A DNA stretch of 47,941 nt, taken from contig CBFGWQ010000005.1 in NCBI GenBank assembly GCA_965652575.1, forward strand, positions 1-47,941. Direction: 5' to 3'. Positions 25,921-34,888 of this stretch are shown here, piece after piece. The stretch's first letter is position 1, and every line of letters starts with the position of its first letter. The notes below the pieces were generated by a model that was not told the DNA's origin, did not search any database, and was given only the letters and a program-made list of their open reading frames with translations. Source of the DNA: Arenibacter sp965652575 (GTDB lineage: Bacteria > Bacteroidota > Bacteroidia > Flavobacteriales > Flavobacteriaceae). The translations under genes and the position numbers were made by a program.

Positions 25921-27027
25921 TTAATCGATATAAATTCTTTTTACCCGTTGCGAAATTCCGGTGAGCAGCTCGTAGGTAATGGTCTTGGCAGAAGAGGCAA
26001 GAACTTCGGCACTATGTTCCTTGCCAAAAACAATGACCTCGTCGCCTTCCTTGCAATCAATTCCGGTAATATCGACCATAATCATATCCATACAGACATT
26101 TCCAATAATCGGGGCCGGTTTACCATGTATGGAAACCTGTCCATTGCGGTTTCCATATTGTCGGCCTATTCCGTCCGCATGGCCCAAAGGCAGTGTTGCG
26201 GTTGCCTTATCGGTATTGGAAACAAAAGCCCTGTTATAACCCACGCTTTCACCGGGCGCTATTTTGTGGATCTGTGATATTATTGTTTTAAGGGTGGCGA
26301 CGGGAATTAATTTTTCATCTTCTGCAGCTTCGTTTCCATAGCCGTAAAGACCAATGCCGCTTCTTACCATATCATACTGCGCCTTTGGGTAATTGATAAT
26401 TCCCGAGGTATTCAACATATGCCTTATGGGACTGTATTTTAATCTGGAGATGATATCCACACTTATTTTTTCGAATTGCCGGATCTGGGAAATCGTAAAA
26501 TCCTTTTCGTCCAAATCTTCGGAAGCGGCCAAATGTGAAAAGAGGGAGCTTATTTTTATAGCATCCATTCCTTTCAATGAAGCTAGAATAAAATCCAAAT
26601 CCTTTTCCCCAAACCCCAATCGGTTGAGACCGGTGTTGAATTTTAAATGAACGGGATAATCTTTTTGGCCCAGATTTTTGGCCATTTTTATAAAGGAGGT
26701 AAAAATAGTACGGGAATATAGGCTGGGTTCCAGATGTTTTTTTATCATCTTGGCAAAACTAACCTCTTGGGGATGTAGTACCAGAATGGGCAATTCAATA
26801 CCTGCATTCCTTAAGGCCACTCCTTCCGAAGTATAGGCCACCGCCAAATAATCGGCGCCCAGGGATTCCAATTTCCTGGCAATGGCAATGGAATCGCTTC
26901 CATAGGCGAAAGCCTTCACCACCCCAAGAAATTTAGTTTTGGGACCGATTTTGGATCTTAAATAATGATAATTGTGTTCCAGTGCCCTAAGGTCTATTTC
27001 CAGAACGGTTTCTCCAACCTTAGTCAT
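25921..27027 (-). CDS. alr: Alanine racemase
   Basis: PLP-dependent interconversion of L- and D-alanine for peptidoglycan. The 368-residue protein has the PLP lysine in VVKAFAYGS (Lys38), the conserved NTSGIINYP and VRSGIGLYGYG segments, and the catalytic-tyrosine region GESVGYNRAF near the start of the C-terminal domain. GNVCMDMIMVDIT is also characteristic. The first Ala of the usual VKADAYGHG motif is shifted to VKAFAYGS, as in other Bacteroidota. Its start overlaps the end of tdk by 8 bp, so the two are translationally coupled. Confidence 0.94.
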   Translation of the reverse strand: MTKVGETVLEIDLRALEHNYHYLRSKIGPKTKFLGVVKAFAYGSDSIAIARKLESLGADYLAVAYTSEGVALRNAGIELPILVLHPQEVSFAKMIKKHLEPSLYSRTIFTSFIKMAKNLGQKDYPVHLKFNTGLNRLGFGEKDLDFILASLKGMDAIKISSLFSHLAASEDLDEKDFTISQIRQFEKISVDIISRLKYSPIRHMLNTSGIINYPKAQYDMVRSGIGLYGYGNEAAEDEKLIPVATLKTIISQIHKIAPGESVGYNRAFVSNTDKATATLPLGHADGIGRQYGNRNGQVSIHGKPAPIIGNVCMDMIMVDITGIDCKEGDEVIVFGKEHSAEVLASSAKTITYELLTGISQRVKRIYID

Positions 27028-27664
27028 TCGATTTTTTTTGAGGAGGCAATACCTCCTCCGATGTAACTTCTATAGCGTTCACTTTTTCCTTTAACATAGC
27101 TTTGTAGTAAGCGGCCCTACTTAGGGGTTCATATTCTTCCGTTTCTCCCAGAAAGACCAATTTGTTGTTGTTGGCCTTTCTAAAACTGTAATTCGCAAGA
27201 TTGCCGGTTCGGGTACAAACGGCATGAACTTTTGTGACGTATTCGGCTGTGGCCATCAAAGCCGGCATTGGCCCAAACGGATTGCCCTTGAAATCCATGT
27301 CCAATCCTGCCACCACTACCCGGATGCCCTTGTTGGCCAGATCATTGCATACGGTAACAATTTCGTCATCGAAGAATTGTGCTTCATCGATCCCTACCAC
27401 ATCACAATCGTCCGCCAAAAGCCGAATATTGGCAGCGGCCGGAACAGGGGTAGACCTAATTTCATTGGCATCGTGGGAGACCACCATTTCCTCATGGTAC
27501 CTTTTATCTACCATAGGCTTGAAAATTTCTACTTTCTGCTTGGCAAATTTGGCTCTTTTTAACCTTCGGATCAGTTCCTCGGTCTTGCCAGAGAACATGG
27601 AACCGCAGATTACTTCGATCCAACCGAATTGTTCCTTAGGGTTAACAGTATTTTCGAGAAACAT
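27020..27664 (-). CDS. tdk: Thymidine kinase (type II), zinc ligands largely lost
   Basis: Salvages thymidine by phosphorylation. The 214-residue protein has the P-loop GSMFSGKTEELIRR (about 22-35), GIDEAQFFDD (Walker B, catalytic Glu) and the lasso region near the C-terminus. Type II enzymes normally bind zinc with four Cys in CxxC pairs; here only one Cys remains (AVCTRTGNLANYSFR) and the second pair is replaced (EPLSRAAYY). It overlaps alr by 8 bp and heads that operon. Confidence 0.93.
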   Translation of the reverse strand: MFLENTVNPKEQFGWIEVICGSMFSGKTEELIRRLKRAKFAKQKVEIFKPMVDKRYHEEMVVSHDANEIRSTPVPAAANIRLLADDCDVVGIDEAQFFDDEIVTVCNDLANKGIRVVVAGLDMDFKGNPFGPMPALMATAEYVTKVHAVCTRTGNLANYSFRKANNNKLVFLGETEEYEPLSRAAYYKAMLKEKVNAIEVTSEEVLPPQKKSND

Positions 27665-27777
27665 TTTGTAATTTTAGACGAAAGTAATTTGTTTTCCGTT
27701 TTTTATTTAGGAGGCATAAAATTATTAAAAAAATAATCCTTCCGGTGATAATGTTGGTAAAAGTTGGTAATCTTATT

Positions 27778-27891
27778 ACTGGTGTCGTGTCAATGCTACT
27801 GTGTCGTTTAAGTCGCGGTTATTTTTTACCCGGCCCGGGTGAAAAGGAACAAGACTTGGGATGGCCAAAGTAGGGTTGACAGGACACTAGT
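27778..27891. repeat. Imperfect 16-bp inverted repeat bounding a 114-bp non-coding unit
   Basis: actggtgtcgtgtcaa (27778-27793) and ttgacaggacactagt (27876-27891) are inverse to each other at 14 of 16 positions. The centre holds a hairpin (acccg gcc cgggt, about 27829-27841). The 313-bp gap between tdk and the next gene holds nothing else clear. A small MITE or a structured regulatory region of the divergent genes are both possible. Confidence 0.4.
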
Positions 27892-27977
27892 TCTTAAACT
27901 ACCTAATTTATTAGCTGAAAGGAATTGCTATATTGGTGCTTTATTTGGGTTCCTAACTAATTTATAAATATATTCAG

Positions 27978-28664
27978 ATGAAAAAGAGACTAAAAGAGGA
28001 ATTGAGAAAATTATCTACCGAAATAATAACTTCGAGGAATTTAAACGATTATTCTGCCCTATATAAAACAGCCAGGGAACTATATGAAAAGTTGGCAGTT
28101 CTTAAATATATTGAGGAAAAATTGAATGAGGTGGAGATAGATGTTTCCAAGAATGCCATTGCCTCAAAATTTGAATCTATGGCCAACTCCGTGTTAAACG
28201 CCAATTCTTCGGTACCGGAAAGCAACCCGCACGAAGAGGATATAATTATACCAGGTATAGATACGATAAAGGATATGGTGTCCGAGATGCCCGGAGCCAC
28301 CACCATTGACGAGGTCTTATCACAATTTACCAACAAACCGGATCTCATCAAAAATGACAAGGATCTATTTATGCCCAAGGAGGTGAAAACGGTAAAAGCC
28401 GTTGGTACCGCCCAATCTGTAGAAAATAGTACTAAAAAGGTGTTGAAAGTGGATTTAAACGATAGGTTGGCATTTGTAAAGCACCTGTTCAACAATAATA
28501 TGGAAGATTACAACAGGGTGTTGTCCCAACTGAGCACCATAGACAGTGAAGAAAGATCTATTTCATTTATTACGAATATGGTAAAACCGGATTATAATAA
28601 TTGGGAGGGCAAAGAAGATTACGAACAAAGGTTTATGAACGTAATTGCCCGCAAATTTGCTTAA
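27978..28664 (+). CDS. Conserved hypothetical protein of Flavobacteriia
   Basis: Function unknown. The 228-residue soluble protein has no signal peptide or membrane segment. Residues 1-60 are strongly helical and charged (LKEELRKLSTEIITSRNLNDYSALYKTARELYEKL). A polar, probably disordered linker with IIIPGIDTIKDMVSEMPG follows (~85-150). The C-terminal domain (~153-228) has LNDRLAFVKHLFNNNMEDYN and DYNNWEGKEDYEQRFM, which looks like the most conserved part. It lies divergent from tdk and upstream of rsmI. No domain is recognised with confidence. Confidence 0.75.
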   Translation: MKKRLKEELRKLSTEIITSRNLNDYSALYKTARELYEKLAVLKYIEEKLNEVEIDVSKNAIASKFESMANSVLNANSSVPESNPHEEDIIIPGIDTIKDMVSEMPGATTIDEVLSQFTNKPDLIKNDKDLFMPKEVKTVKAVGTAQSVENSTKKVLKVDLNDRLAFVKHLFNNNMEDYNRVLSQLSTIDSEERSISFITNMVKPDYNNWEGKEDYEQRFMNVIARKFA

Positions 28665-28755
28665 GGACTTTAAGGGAAATAGTTCTTTGTTGTTTTTATT
28701 AATTATGCCGCTTTCCAACTACCATAATGCCAAAAGCCGTTGTTTAACAGAATAA

Positions 28756-29427
28756 ATGGGAAAATTATATATAGTACCTACCCCAATAGGTAACTTGGAG
28801 GATATTACTTTGCGCGCAATACGGGTGCTAAAGGAGGTAGACCTTATTTTAGCGGAAGATACCCGTAACAGCGGAAAATTACTGCAACATTACAACATTG
28901 ATACGCCCATGCAAAGTCACCATATGCACAACGAGCATAGAACGGTGGAGGGGGTGGTAAGGCGATTGCAATCCGGGGAGAATGTGGCATTGATATCCGA
29001 TGCAGGGACCCCAGCCATTTCGGATCCCGGTTTTTTGCTTACCCGTGCCTGTGTAGAAAATAATATAGAAGTAGACTGCCTACCAGGGGCTACCGCTTTT
29101 GTACCTGCTTTGGTAAATAGCGGTCTGCCAAATGATAAATTTGTTTTTGAAGGCTTCCTGCCAGTAAAAAAGGGGAGACAGACCAGATTGACCTTATTGG
29201 CAGAAGAGACCAGAACCATAATATTTTACGAATCGCCCCATAAGTTGGTCAAGACCTTGTCCCATTTTCAAACCTATTTTGGTCCGGATAGATTGGTTTC
29301 CGTTTCACGGGAGTTGTCCAAAATGTATGAGGAGACTATAAGGGGAACGGTACAGGAGGTCTTGCAACATTATACGGACCACCCCCCCAAAGGAGAGATC
29401 GTTATTGTAGTGGCAGGAAGTAAATAA
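28756..29427 (+). CDS. rsmI: 16S rRNA (cytidine(1402)-2'-O)-methyltransferase
   Basis: Methylates the 2'-OH of C1402 in the decoding centre of 16S rRNA using SAM. The 223-residue protein of the tetrapyrrole-methylase fold has LYIVPTPIGNLEDITLRA at the N-terminus, AEDTRNSGKLL, ALISDAGTPAISDPG (about 78-92) and LPGATAFVPAL. It is slightly shorter than many RsmI proteins, which carry an extra C-terminal segment. Its stop overlaps by one base the start of the next gene (TAATG). Confidence 0.94.
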   Translation: MGKLYIVPTPIGNLEDITLRAIRVLKEVDLILAEDTRNSGKLLQHYNIDTPMQSHHMHNEHRTVEGVVRRLQSGENVALISDAGTPAISDPGFLLTRACVENNIEVDCLPGATAFVPALVNSGLPNDKFVFEGFLPVKKGRQTRLTLLAEETRTIIFYESPHKLVKTLSHFQTYFGPDRLVSVSRELSKMYEETIRGTVQEVLQHYTDHPPKGEIVIVVAGSK

Positions 29428-29999
29428 TGGAACGGTTATTATCGGAAATAAGAAGTTGTCAAGTATGTAAGTCGCACTTGCCCCTGGGACCAAGACCCGT
29501 GGTTGCGGCACATCCCAATGCCAAAATTGTTGTTATTGGGCAGGCGCCCGGCACTAAGGTGCACCAAACCGGAATTCCCTGGGACGACCCTAGCGGTAGG
29601 GAGTTGAGAAAATGGCTTAACATTCAGGATTCCGTTTTTTATGATGAAAGCAAAATAGCGCTTATGCCTATGGGCTTTTGCTATCCCGGCCGTGGTAAAG
29701 GCGGGGATTTGCCCCCTAGACCGGAATGTGCCCCCTTATGGCACAATGCATTGCTGACAAGTATGCCAAGTCTGGAACTAATTATTCTCATTGGTACCTA
29801 TTCCCAACAATATTACCTTGGAAAGACCGCCAAGGGCACCTTGACAGAAACTGTAAAAAGCTATCGGCAATTTTTACCAAAATATTTTCCATTGCCACAT
29901 CCTTCTCCCAGGAATAGGTTTTGGCAATCCAAAAATCCGTGGTTTGGGCAGGAAGTGGTACCTGTGCTGCGTGAAAGGGTAGCCTTTGTTCTTGACTGA
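29427..29999 (+). CDS. Uracil-DNA glycosylase-superfamily protein
   Basis: A 190-residue protein of the UDG superfamily (PF03167 type). It begins with a CQVCKSHLPLG pair, continues with VVIGQAPGTKVHQTG (about 35-49, the uracil-binding loop with GQAPG) and ends with LPHPSPRNRFW, the HPS motif of the DNA-intercalation loop. Only one CxxC is seen, so an Fe-S cluster like that of family 4 enzymes is unlikely. It starts on the last base of rsmI. Removal of uracil from DNA is likely but not certain. Confidence 0.85.
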   Translation: MERLLSEIRSCQVCKSHLPLGPRPVVAAHPNAKIVVIGQAPGTKVHQTGIPWDDPSGRELRKWLNIQDSVFYDESKIALMPMGFCYPGRGKGGDLPPRPECAPLWHNALLTSMPSLELIILIGTYSQQYYLGKTAKGTLTETVKSYRQFLPKYFPLPHPSPRNRFWQSKNPWFGQEVVPVLRERVAFVLD

Positions 30000-30198
30000 T
30001 CATCTTGGAGGATACATTTTTATCTGGTTAAAGGGCAAAGCCTTGCCTTTGCCGGCAGGTATGTAATTTCATGGCATATAGTTTAGTTGTCCAGAGTCTT
30101 TCACTCCAGAAAGCTGTTCCAAAAGTATTTCAACCTATAATTGGGGTGTTTGTCTAAAACCTTTTTTAGGCCACTGCTTTTGATTTACTTTTGGGGGA

Positions 30199-30269
30199 CC
30201 ATAGCATAAGTAGGTTAAGTTCATGGTAAGATTTGGGGAAAAAAGGCGGAGCTCAGCTTCGCCTTTTTT
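30199..30269 (+). ncRNA. Small-RNA candidate, copy 1 of a tandem pair
   Basis: A 39-nt block (30199-30237, starting ccatagcataagtaggtt) is followed by a terminator hairpin ggcggagctcagcttcgcc and TTTTTT. TACTTTTG at 30186-30193 matches the -7 consensus. The block is repeated with one mismatch at 30404-30442, again followed by a terminator of unrelated sequence. Conserved 5' part plus divergent terminator stem is the pattern of duplicated sRNAs. Within the block ACCAU can pair with AUGGU, leaving a ~19-nt conserved loop. Confidence 0.55.
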
Positions 30270-30370
30270 ATTACTGAATATCAGTATTTTAACCAATTTT
30301 TAGTTCCTTTTAACGATAATTGTGGATCATCATTAAAAAATAGCGTGGATAAAAAGTCATAATTATTTTT

Positions 30371-30398
30371 GTTATTTCTCACAATACCAGTATTTTAG
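30371..30398 (+). promoter_or_regulatory. Probable promoter of small-RNA copy 2
   Basis: TTG ending at 30371, 19 bp, then TATTTTAG at 30391-30398, one base off TAnnTTTG. It lies directly before the conserved block at 30404. Confidence 0.5.
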
Positions 30399-30403
30399 TA
30401 TCG

Positions 30404-30482
30404 CCATAGCATAAGTAGGTTAAGTTTATGGTAAGATTTGGGACGAAAAGGGTGGAGACTTCTCCATCCTTTTCTATTTTTT
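30404..30482 (+). ncRNA. Small-RNA candidate, copy 2 of a tandem pair
   Basis: Repeats the 39-nt block of 30199-30237 with one substitution (30404-30442). A 9-bp stem gggtggaga / tctccatcc (one G-U pair) and a T-rich tail follow. A short ORF from the shared ATG would give 20 codons here and 26 in copy 1 with unrelated ends, so a conserved peptide is unlikely. It is convergent with the superoxide dismutase gene. Confidence 0.55.
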
Positions 30483-30488
30483 GGATAT

Positions 30489-30527
30489 AAAAAAGTCCGC
30501 CCGTCAATTTTTTGACGGGCGGACTTT
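30489..30527 (-). terminator. Terminator after the superoxide dismutase gene
   Basis: aaagtccgcccgtcaa pairs exactly with ttgacgggcggacttt (16-bp stem). On the minus strand it is followed by TTTTTT-type sequence. It lies ~135 bp past the stop codon and could also block read-through from the plus-strand sRNA candidates. Confidence 0.8.
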
Positions 30528-30660
30528 ATGAACCCAAGACGGGTTCCGGTTAAATCCATGGACTGTCTTAAAAAACAACCGAAAATTATCCTTAAATTCA
30601 ATGGAAGCCTTTGCTTATATGATCAAGGATTTCCGAAGCCCCGATAAAAGGTAACCTTAA

Positions 30661-31269
30661 TTATTTGTTTGCTTTGTAGGAAGCGGCTACTTTATCCCAA
30701 TTTACTACATTAAAAAATGCGTTGATGTAGTCCGGCCTTCTATTCTGATAATTTAGGTAATAGGCATGCTCCCATACGTCCAAGCCTAAAATTGGAAAGC
30801 CGTCACATCCTGTTCCCGGCATAATAGGATTGTCCTGGTTTGGAGTGGAGCATATTTCCAGTTTTCCTCCTTTTTGCACACATAACCAGGCCCAACCGGA
30901 GCCGAATCTTGTTGCTGCCGCTTTGGAAAAGGCATCCTTAAAGGATTCGAAAGAACCAAAAGCCGATGTAATGGCATCGGCAAGTTCCCCTGAAGGTGCT
31001 CCACCACCATTTGGAGACATTATCTCCCAAAACAAAGAGTGGTTAAAGAATCCTCCTCCGTTGTTTCTTACAGCGGCATTGGACATATCCAGATTGGTAA
31101 GGATATCCAGAATGGATTTTTTTGCCAAATCCGTTCCTTCAATGGCGTTATTTAAATTGGTAGTATACCCATTGTGATGCTTGGTGTGGTGTATTTCCAT
31201 GGTCCTGGCATCAATATGTGGTTCCAAAGCGTCATACGCATAAGGTAATTTAGGTAATTCAAAAGCCAT
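30661..31269 (-). CDS. sodA: Superoxide dismutase (Fe/Mn family)
   Basis: Converts superoxide to oxygen and hydrogen peroxide. The 202-residue protein has all four metal ligands: His27 (MEIHHTKHH), His77 (GGFFNHSLFW), Asp164 and His168 (LDVWEHAYYLNY). GSGWAWLCV is the usual core. The GGG before FFNHS is Mn-like, but Fe, Mn or cambialistic use cannot be settled by eye, so the symbol is provisional. There is no signal peptide, so it is cytoplasmic. It is transcribed alone, divergent from the AddA-like gene. Confidence 0.93.
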   Translation of the reverse strand: MAFELPKLPYAYDALEPHIDARTMEIHHTKHHNGYTTNLNNAIEGTDLAKKSILDILTNLDMSNAAVRNNGGGFFNHSLFWEIMSPNGGGAPSGELADAITSAFGSFESFKDAFSKAAATRFGSGWAWLCVQKGGKLEICSTPNQDNPIMPGTGCDGFPILGLDVWEHAYYLNYQNRRPDYINAFFNVVNWDKVAASYKANK

Positions 31270-31389
31270 AATGTTTATGTTTTTTATGTTAAAAAATGTT
31301 GTTTCCCAAAATTACGGTTTTATGCCATAAATTCAACTAATATTTTGTTAAGAACTCTTTAATATTGCTTATTTTGCAGCTAAAATACC

Positions 31390-34300
31390 GTGAAGGACGC
31401 CCCTTACAAAATATATAATGCCTCTGCTGGGTCCGGCAAGACCTATACACTTGCAAAAGAGTATTTAAAAATTATCCTTTCTTCGGATTTTAATAGGAAC
31501 TATCGCAGTATTCTGGCCATTACGTTTACCAATAAGGCCGTCAACGAAATGAAACAGCGAATCCTGGGCAGTTTATTTGCCTTTGGTAAAATATCCGATG
31601 AAAACAATGTTCCTTCCATGCTGGCAGATATATCCCATGAATTGGGGGTCGATATAGAAACGTTGCGTAATAGATCCAAAAAAGTGCTGAAGGAAATTTT
31701 GCACAATTATGCATTTTTTGATGTTTCCACCATTGATAAATTTACCCATAGGCTCATAAGGACCTTTGCGAAAGACCTAAAATTGCCCCAAAATTTTGAA
31801 GTGGTATTGGACACCAAATTACTGCTGGATGAGGCTATTGCCAAACTGATCAATAAGGCGGGTGCCGATAAACAATTGACCAAGGTGTTGATAGACTTTG
31901 CCCTGGAAAAAATTGACGGCGACAAAAGTTGGGACATCGCTTTGGACCTGCAAAAGATCGGGATTTTATTGTTCAATGAAAATCAGGCGCCCCACCTTAA
32001 AAAGCTTGAGGACAAGGATATCGATGATTTTTTGGAATTGAAGAAGGAATTACTACATCAGATACAGTCCCATGAAGCAAAGATACTCGCCCTGGCCACC
32101 GAAATCCTTGCCATAATAGAGGAAAACCATTTGGAATTCAATAATTTTAAATCCGGTTACTTTCCAAAGTTTATTGCCAAAATTGCCTCTGGAGATCTAA
32201 GTATGGATTTTGATGCCGGTTGGAAACAAAATTTTGAAACGGAACCCCTATACACCAAGACCTGTCCCCAAGGAATTAAAGATATCCTGGACAGATTGCA
32301 CCCTAGGTTTATTGGTCTCTTCAATGGGATTAAGGAACACCATAGTGCTTTGTCCTTGGTTAGGAACGGGTACAACAATATAGTGCCCCTTACCGTTCTA
32401 AGCACTATCCAACATGAAATAAAGACCTTGGAACGCGAGCGGGACCTTTTGCCCATCTCCTCTTTCAACAGTATTATTTCCAAAGAAATAAAAGATCAGC
32501 CGGCCCCTTTTATATATGAACGTATAGGGGAAAAGTACCGCCATTATTTTGTGGATGAATTTCAGGACACCTCCGAAATGCAATGGAACAACCTTATACC
32601 TCTAATTGGCAATGCATTGGAGAGTTTGGACGATCAGGGAAATATAGGTTCCCTGCTTTTGGTGGGCGATGCCAAACAGGCCATATACCGTTGGCGGGGA
32701 GGCAAGGCGGAACAGTTCCTGAACCTTATCGATCTCAAGGAAAATCCGTTTGTGTTTCCACCATATACGGCAAATCTTCCTGCAAATTACAGGAGTCATG
32801 AGGAGGTTATAAAATTTAACAACGACTTTTTTACGGTTACCAGTCCCTTTTTGACGAATACGGTATACAACAAGTTGTTTGTGGAAGGCAATAGTCAAAG
32901 TTACAACAATAAAAAAGGAGGTTTGGTGCAACTTTCCTTTATTGATGTCGAGGAATCCCATGAAGAAGATGTGGAATACTGCAATTTGGTATTGAAAACC
33001 TTGGAAGAGGTTTTACAAAAGAAGTATTCCCTAAAGGATGTTTGTATCCTTACCCGTAAGAAGAAGCACGGTATCCTGTTGGCAGATTTTCTAATGCATA
33101 ACAATATCCCCATTATTTCATCGGAAACATTGTTGTTGAACAGTAATCCCAAGGTAAGGTTCCTGGTCAATTTATTGCATTATAGCCTTCAGCCCAAGGA
33201 AATGGAAAGGTGTTATGAAATACTGGGTTTTCTTTCCGGGGATCTTGAAAATAGGCATCAATTTATACATGCCAATATGAATAACGTGTCCCGGCTACTA
33301 ATAGGGACTTATGGCTTTAATGTGGATATTATTGGAGAGTCTTCGGTTTATGATGGTCTGGAATATGCCATAAAAAAGTTTGGATTGGCAGACACTCCGG
33401 ATGCCTATATCACCTATTTCCTGGATGTGGTTTTGGAGGTGGAACAAAAGGAAGGGGCAAGCACCCAGGTCTTTTTGGCCTATTGGGACAAGAAAAAGGA
33501 GAGTTTAAGCATTACTGCCCCGGAGAATGTGGATGCCGTTCAAATAATGACCGTACATAAATCCAAGGGGTTGGAGTTTCCCATTGTAATCTTTCCCTAT
33601 GCCAATACCTATATATATGAAGAAAGGGATGCCAAATTATGGCTGCCTGTAAACCCTGTTTCCTTTAAGGGATTTGAGGAAATTTTGATTAACAAGAAGC
33701 AGGAAGTGGTAGGTTATGGTCCCCTTGCGGAAGAAATTTATAAGGCCGAACAGCATAAATTGGAATTGGATGCCTTTAACCTGCTGTACGTGGCCTTGAC
33801 AAGGGCCGTTAAAGGACTCTATGTTATTTCCAAAAAAGATCTTACCCAAAAGGGAGAGCACAAGCCCAATTATTATTCCGGATTATTCATTCACTATTTA
33901 AAGGAAAAGCAGCTTTGGGATGAGGCCAGGAACTGTTATCGGTTCGGAAGTCTTGAAATGCAGGTCGGTCCCTCTGACCAAGGGGGGCAACAGGAAAGGA
34001 TAACCCATTTGTACACGTATAAAGAGCGGCCCGGGTTTAGGATACTGACCAAGGCCGGTGCCCTTTGGGACACGCAGAGGGGAACCGCACTCAGCAAGGG
34101 AAATTTGCTCCATTATGCGATGGGGCTAATAGAGACCCATGATGATATTGACAGCGCTATTGACATGTTGGTTAGAAATGGCGATATTTCGCATGACGAT
34201 ATCCTAGGGATGAAGCAAAGGATAAAAGCCATTGTAGACCATCCAAAATTGTACAGGTACTTCCTAAATGGAAACCTAATAAAAAAGGAACAGGATATCC

Positions 34301-34509
34301 TGACCAAAAATGGTAAAGTACTTCGCCCGGACAGGTTGGTCATTAAGGATAACAGGGCAACCATTATAGATTATAAGACAGGGAAAAGGAATCCGGACTA
34401 TCATGAGCAGATCTATTCCTATGCAGATGCACTGGAAGCAATGGGGTATGAAATTGAAAACAAAATCCTTGTTTATATCAATGGGGATATTACACCAGAT
34501 TTTATATAG
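31390..34509 (+). CDS. AddA-like UvrD-family helicase/nuclease
   Basis: A 1039-residue RecB/AddA-type protein that processes double-strand ends for recombination. Walker A is ASAGSGKTYTLAKEYL (11-26). Other UvrD motifs are VDEFQDTSEMQW, VGDAKQAIYRWRGG, LPANYRSHEEV, TVHKSKGLEFPIVIFP and YVALTRAVKGLY. The C-terminal IIDYKTGKRN marks a PD-(D/E)XK nuclease. The start is a GTG at 31390; no better ATG precedes the Walker A. An AddB-like partner lies 2 kb downstream, beyond an OmpA gene. The symbol is withheld because Bacteroidota AddAB proteins are diverged. Confidence 0.88.
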   Translation: MKDAPYKIYNASAGSGKTYTLAKEYLKIILSSDFNRNYRSILAITFTNKAVNEMKQRILGSLFAFGKISDENNVPSMLADISHELGVDIETLRNRSKKVLKEILHNYAFFDVSTIDKFTHRLIRTFAKDLKLPQNFEVVLDTKLLLDEAIAKLINKAGADKQLTKVLIDFALEKIDGDKSWDIALDLQKIGILLFNENQAPHLKKLEDKDIDDFLELKKELLHQIQSHEAKILALATEILAIIEENHLEFNNFKSGYFPKFIAKIASGDLSMDFDAGWKQNFETEPLYTKTCPQGIKDILDRLHPRFIGLFNGIKEHHSALSLVRNGYNNIVPLTVLSTIQHEIKTLERERDLLPISSFNSIISKEIKDQPAPFIYERIGEKYRHYFVDEFQDTSEMQWNNLIPLIGNALESLDDQGNIGSLLLVGDAKQAIYRWRGGKAEQFLNLIDLKENPFVFPPYTANLPANYRSHEEVIKFNNDFFTVTSPFLTNTVYNKLFVEGNSQSYNNKKGGLVQLSFIDVEESHEEDVEYCNLVLKTLEEVLQKKYSLKDVCILTRKKKHGILLADFLMHNNIPIISSETLLLNSNPKVRFLVNLLHYSLQPKEMERCYEILGFLSGDLENRHQFIHANMNNVSRLLIGTYGFNVDIIGESSVYDGLEYAIKKFGLADTPDAYITYFLDVVLEVEQKEGASTQVFLAYWDKKKESLSITAPENVDAVQIMTVHKSKGLEFPIVIFPYANTYIYEERDAKLWLPVNPVSFKGFEEILINKKQEVVGYGPLAEEIYKAEQHKLELDAFNLLYVALTRAVKGLYVISKKDLTQKGEHKPNYYSGLFIHYLKEKQLWDEARNCYRFGSLEMQVGPSDQGGQQERITHLYTYKERPGFRILTKAGALWDTQRGTALSKGNLLHYAMGLIETHDDIDSAIDMLVRNGDISHDDILGMKQRIKAIVDHPKLYRYFLNGNLIKKEQDILTKNGKVLRPDRLVIKDNRATIIDYKTGKRNPDYHEQIYSYADALEAMGYEIENKILVYINGDITPDFI

Positions 34510-34822
34510 AATATTGATCTTTATAGAGTTAATCTAAATCTATTGTCATTAAATAGGACCTATAGTTTGTCTTTTCCCCGCCCCTTGGTACTGATATTTA
34601 ACTAGAAAAAGACTTCAACCGGACACATAATTCTTAATTTTCGCTTGAATTTGACAACTAAATGCGAGCTTAATGCAGGAAGTGGCCTACAAGGATTTAT
34701 GGGCAATGTCTTTATGGGCCCAGGTTGTACAAAAACCGGTTTTTTCAAATGAGGACGGCATCAATTATCGTTCAAATGGGTCTTTTTTGCCATGAAATAC
34801 GTTAAAAAAATTAAGAGAATGA

Positions 34823-34854
34823 TTTTGTTAATAATTTTTAACAACTTACATTTG
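34823..34854 (+). promoter_or_regulatory. Promoter of the OmpA-family gene
   Basis: TTTTG at 34823-34827, a 19-bp spacer and TACATTTG at 34847-34854 match the Bacteroidota -33/-7 promoter closely, 34 bp before the ATG. The rest of the gap from 34510 holds nothing else recognisable. Confidence 0.75.
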
Positions 34855-34888
34855 CAGCTAATAAACACTTAAACTTAAAAAATTGAAC

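Noticed and set aside
29640..29999. Family 4 Fe-S uracil-DNA glycosylase assignment
   Set aside because: Only the first Cys pair is visible, so the more general superfamily name is used.
30395..30601. 68-codon minus-strand open frame
   Set aside because: It crosses the small-RNA core and a perfect terminator stem; no protein features.
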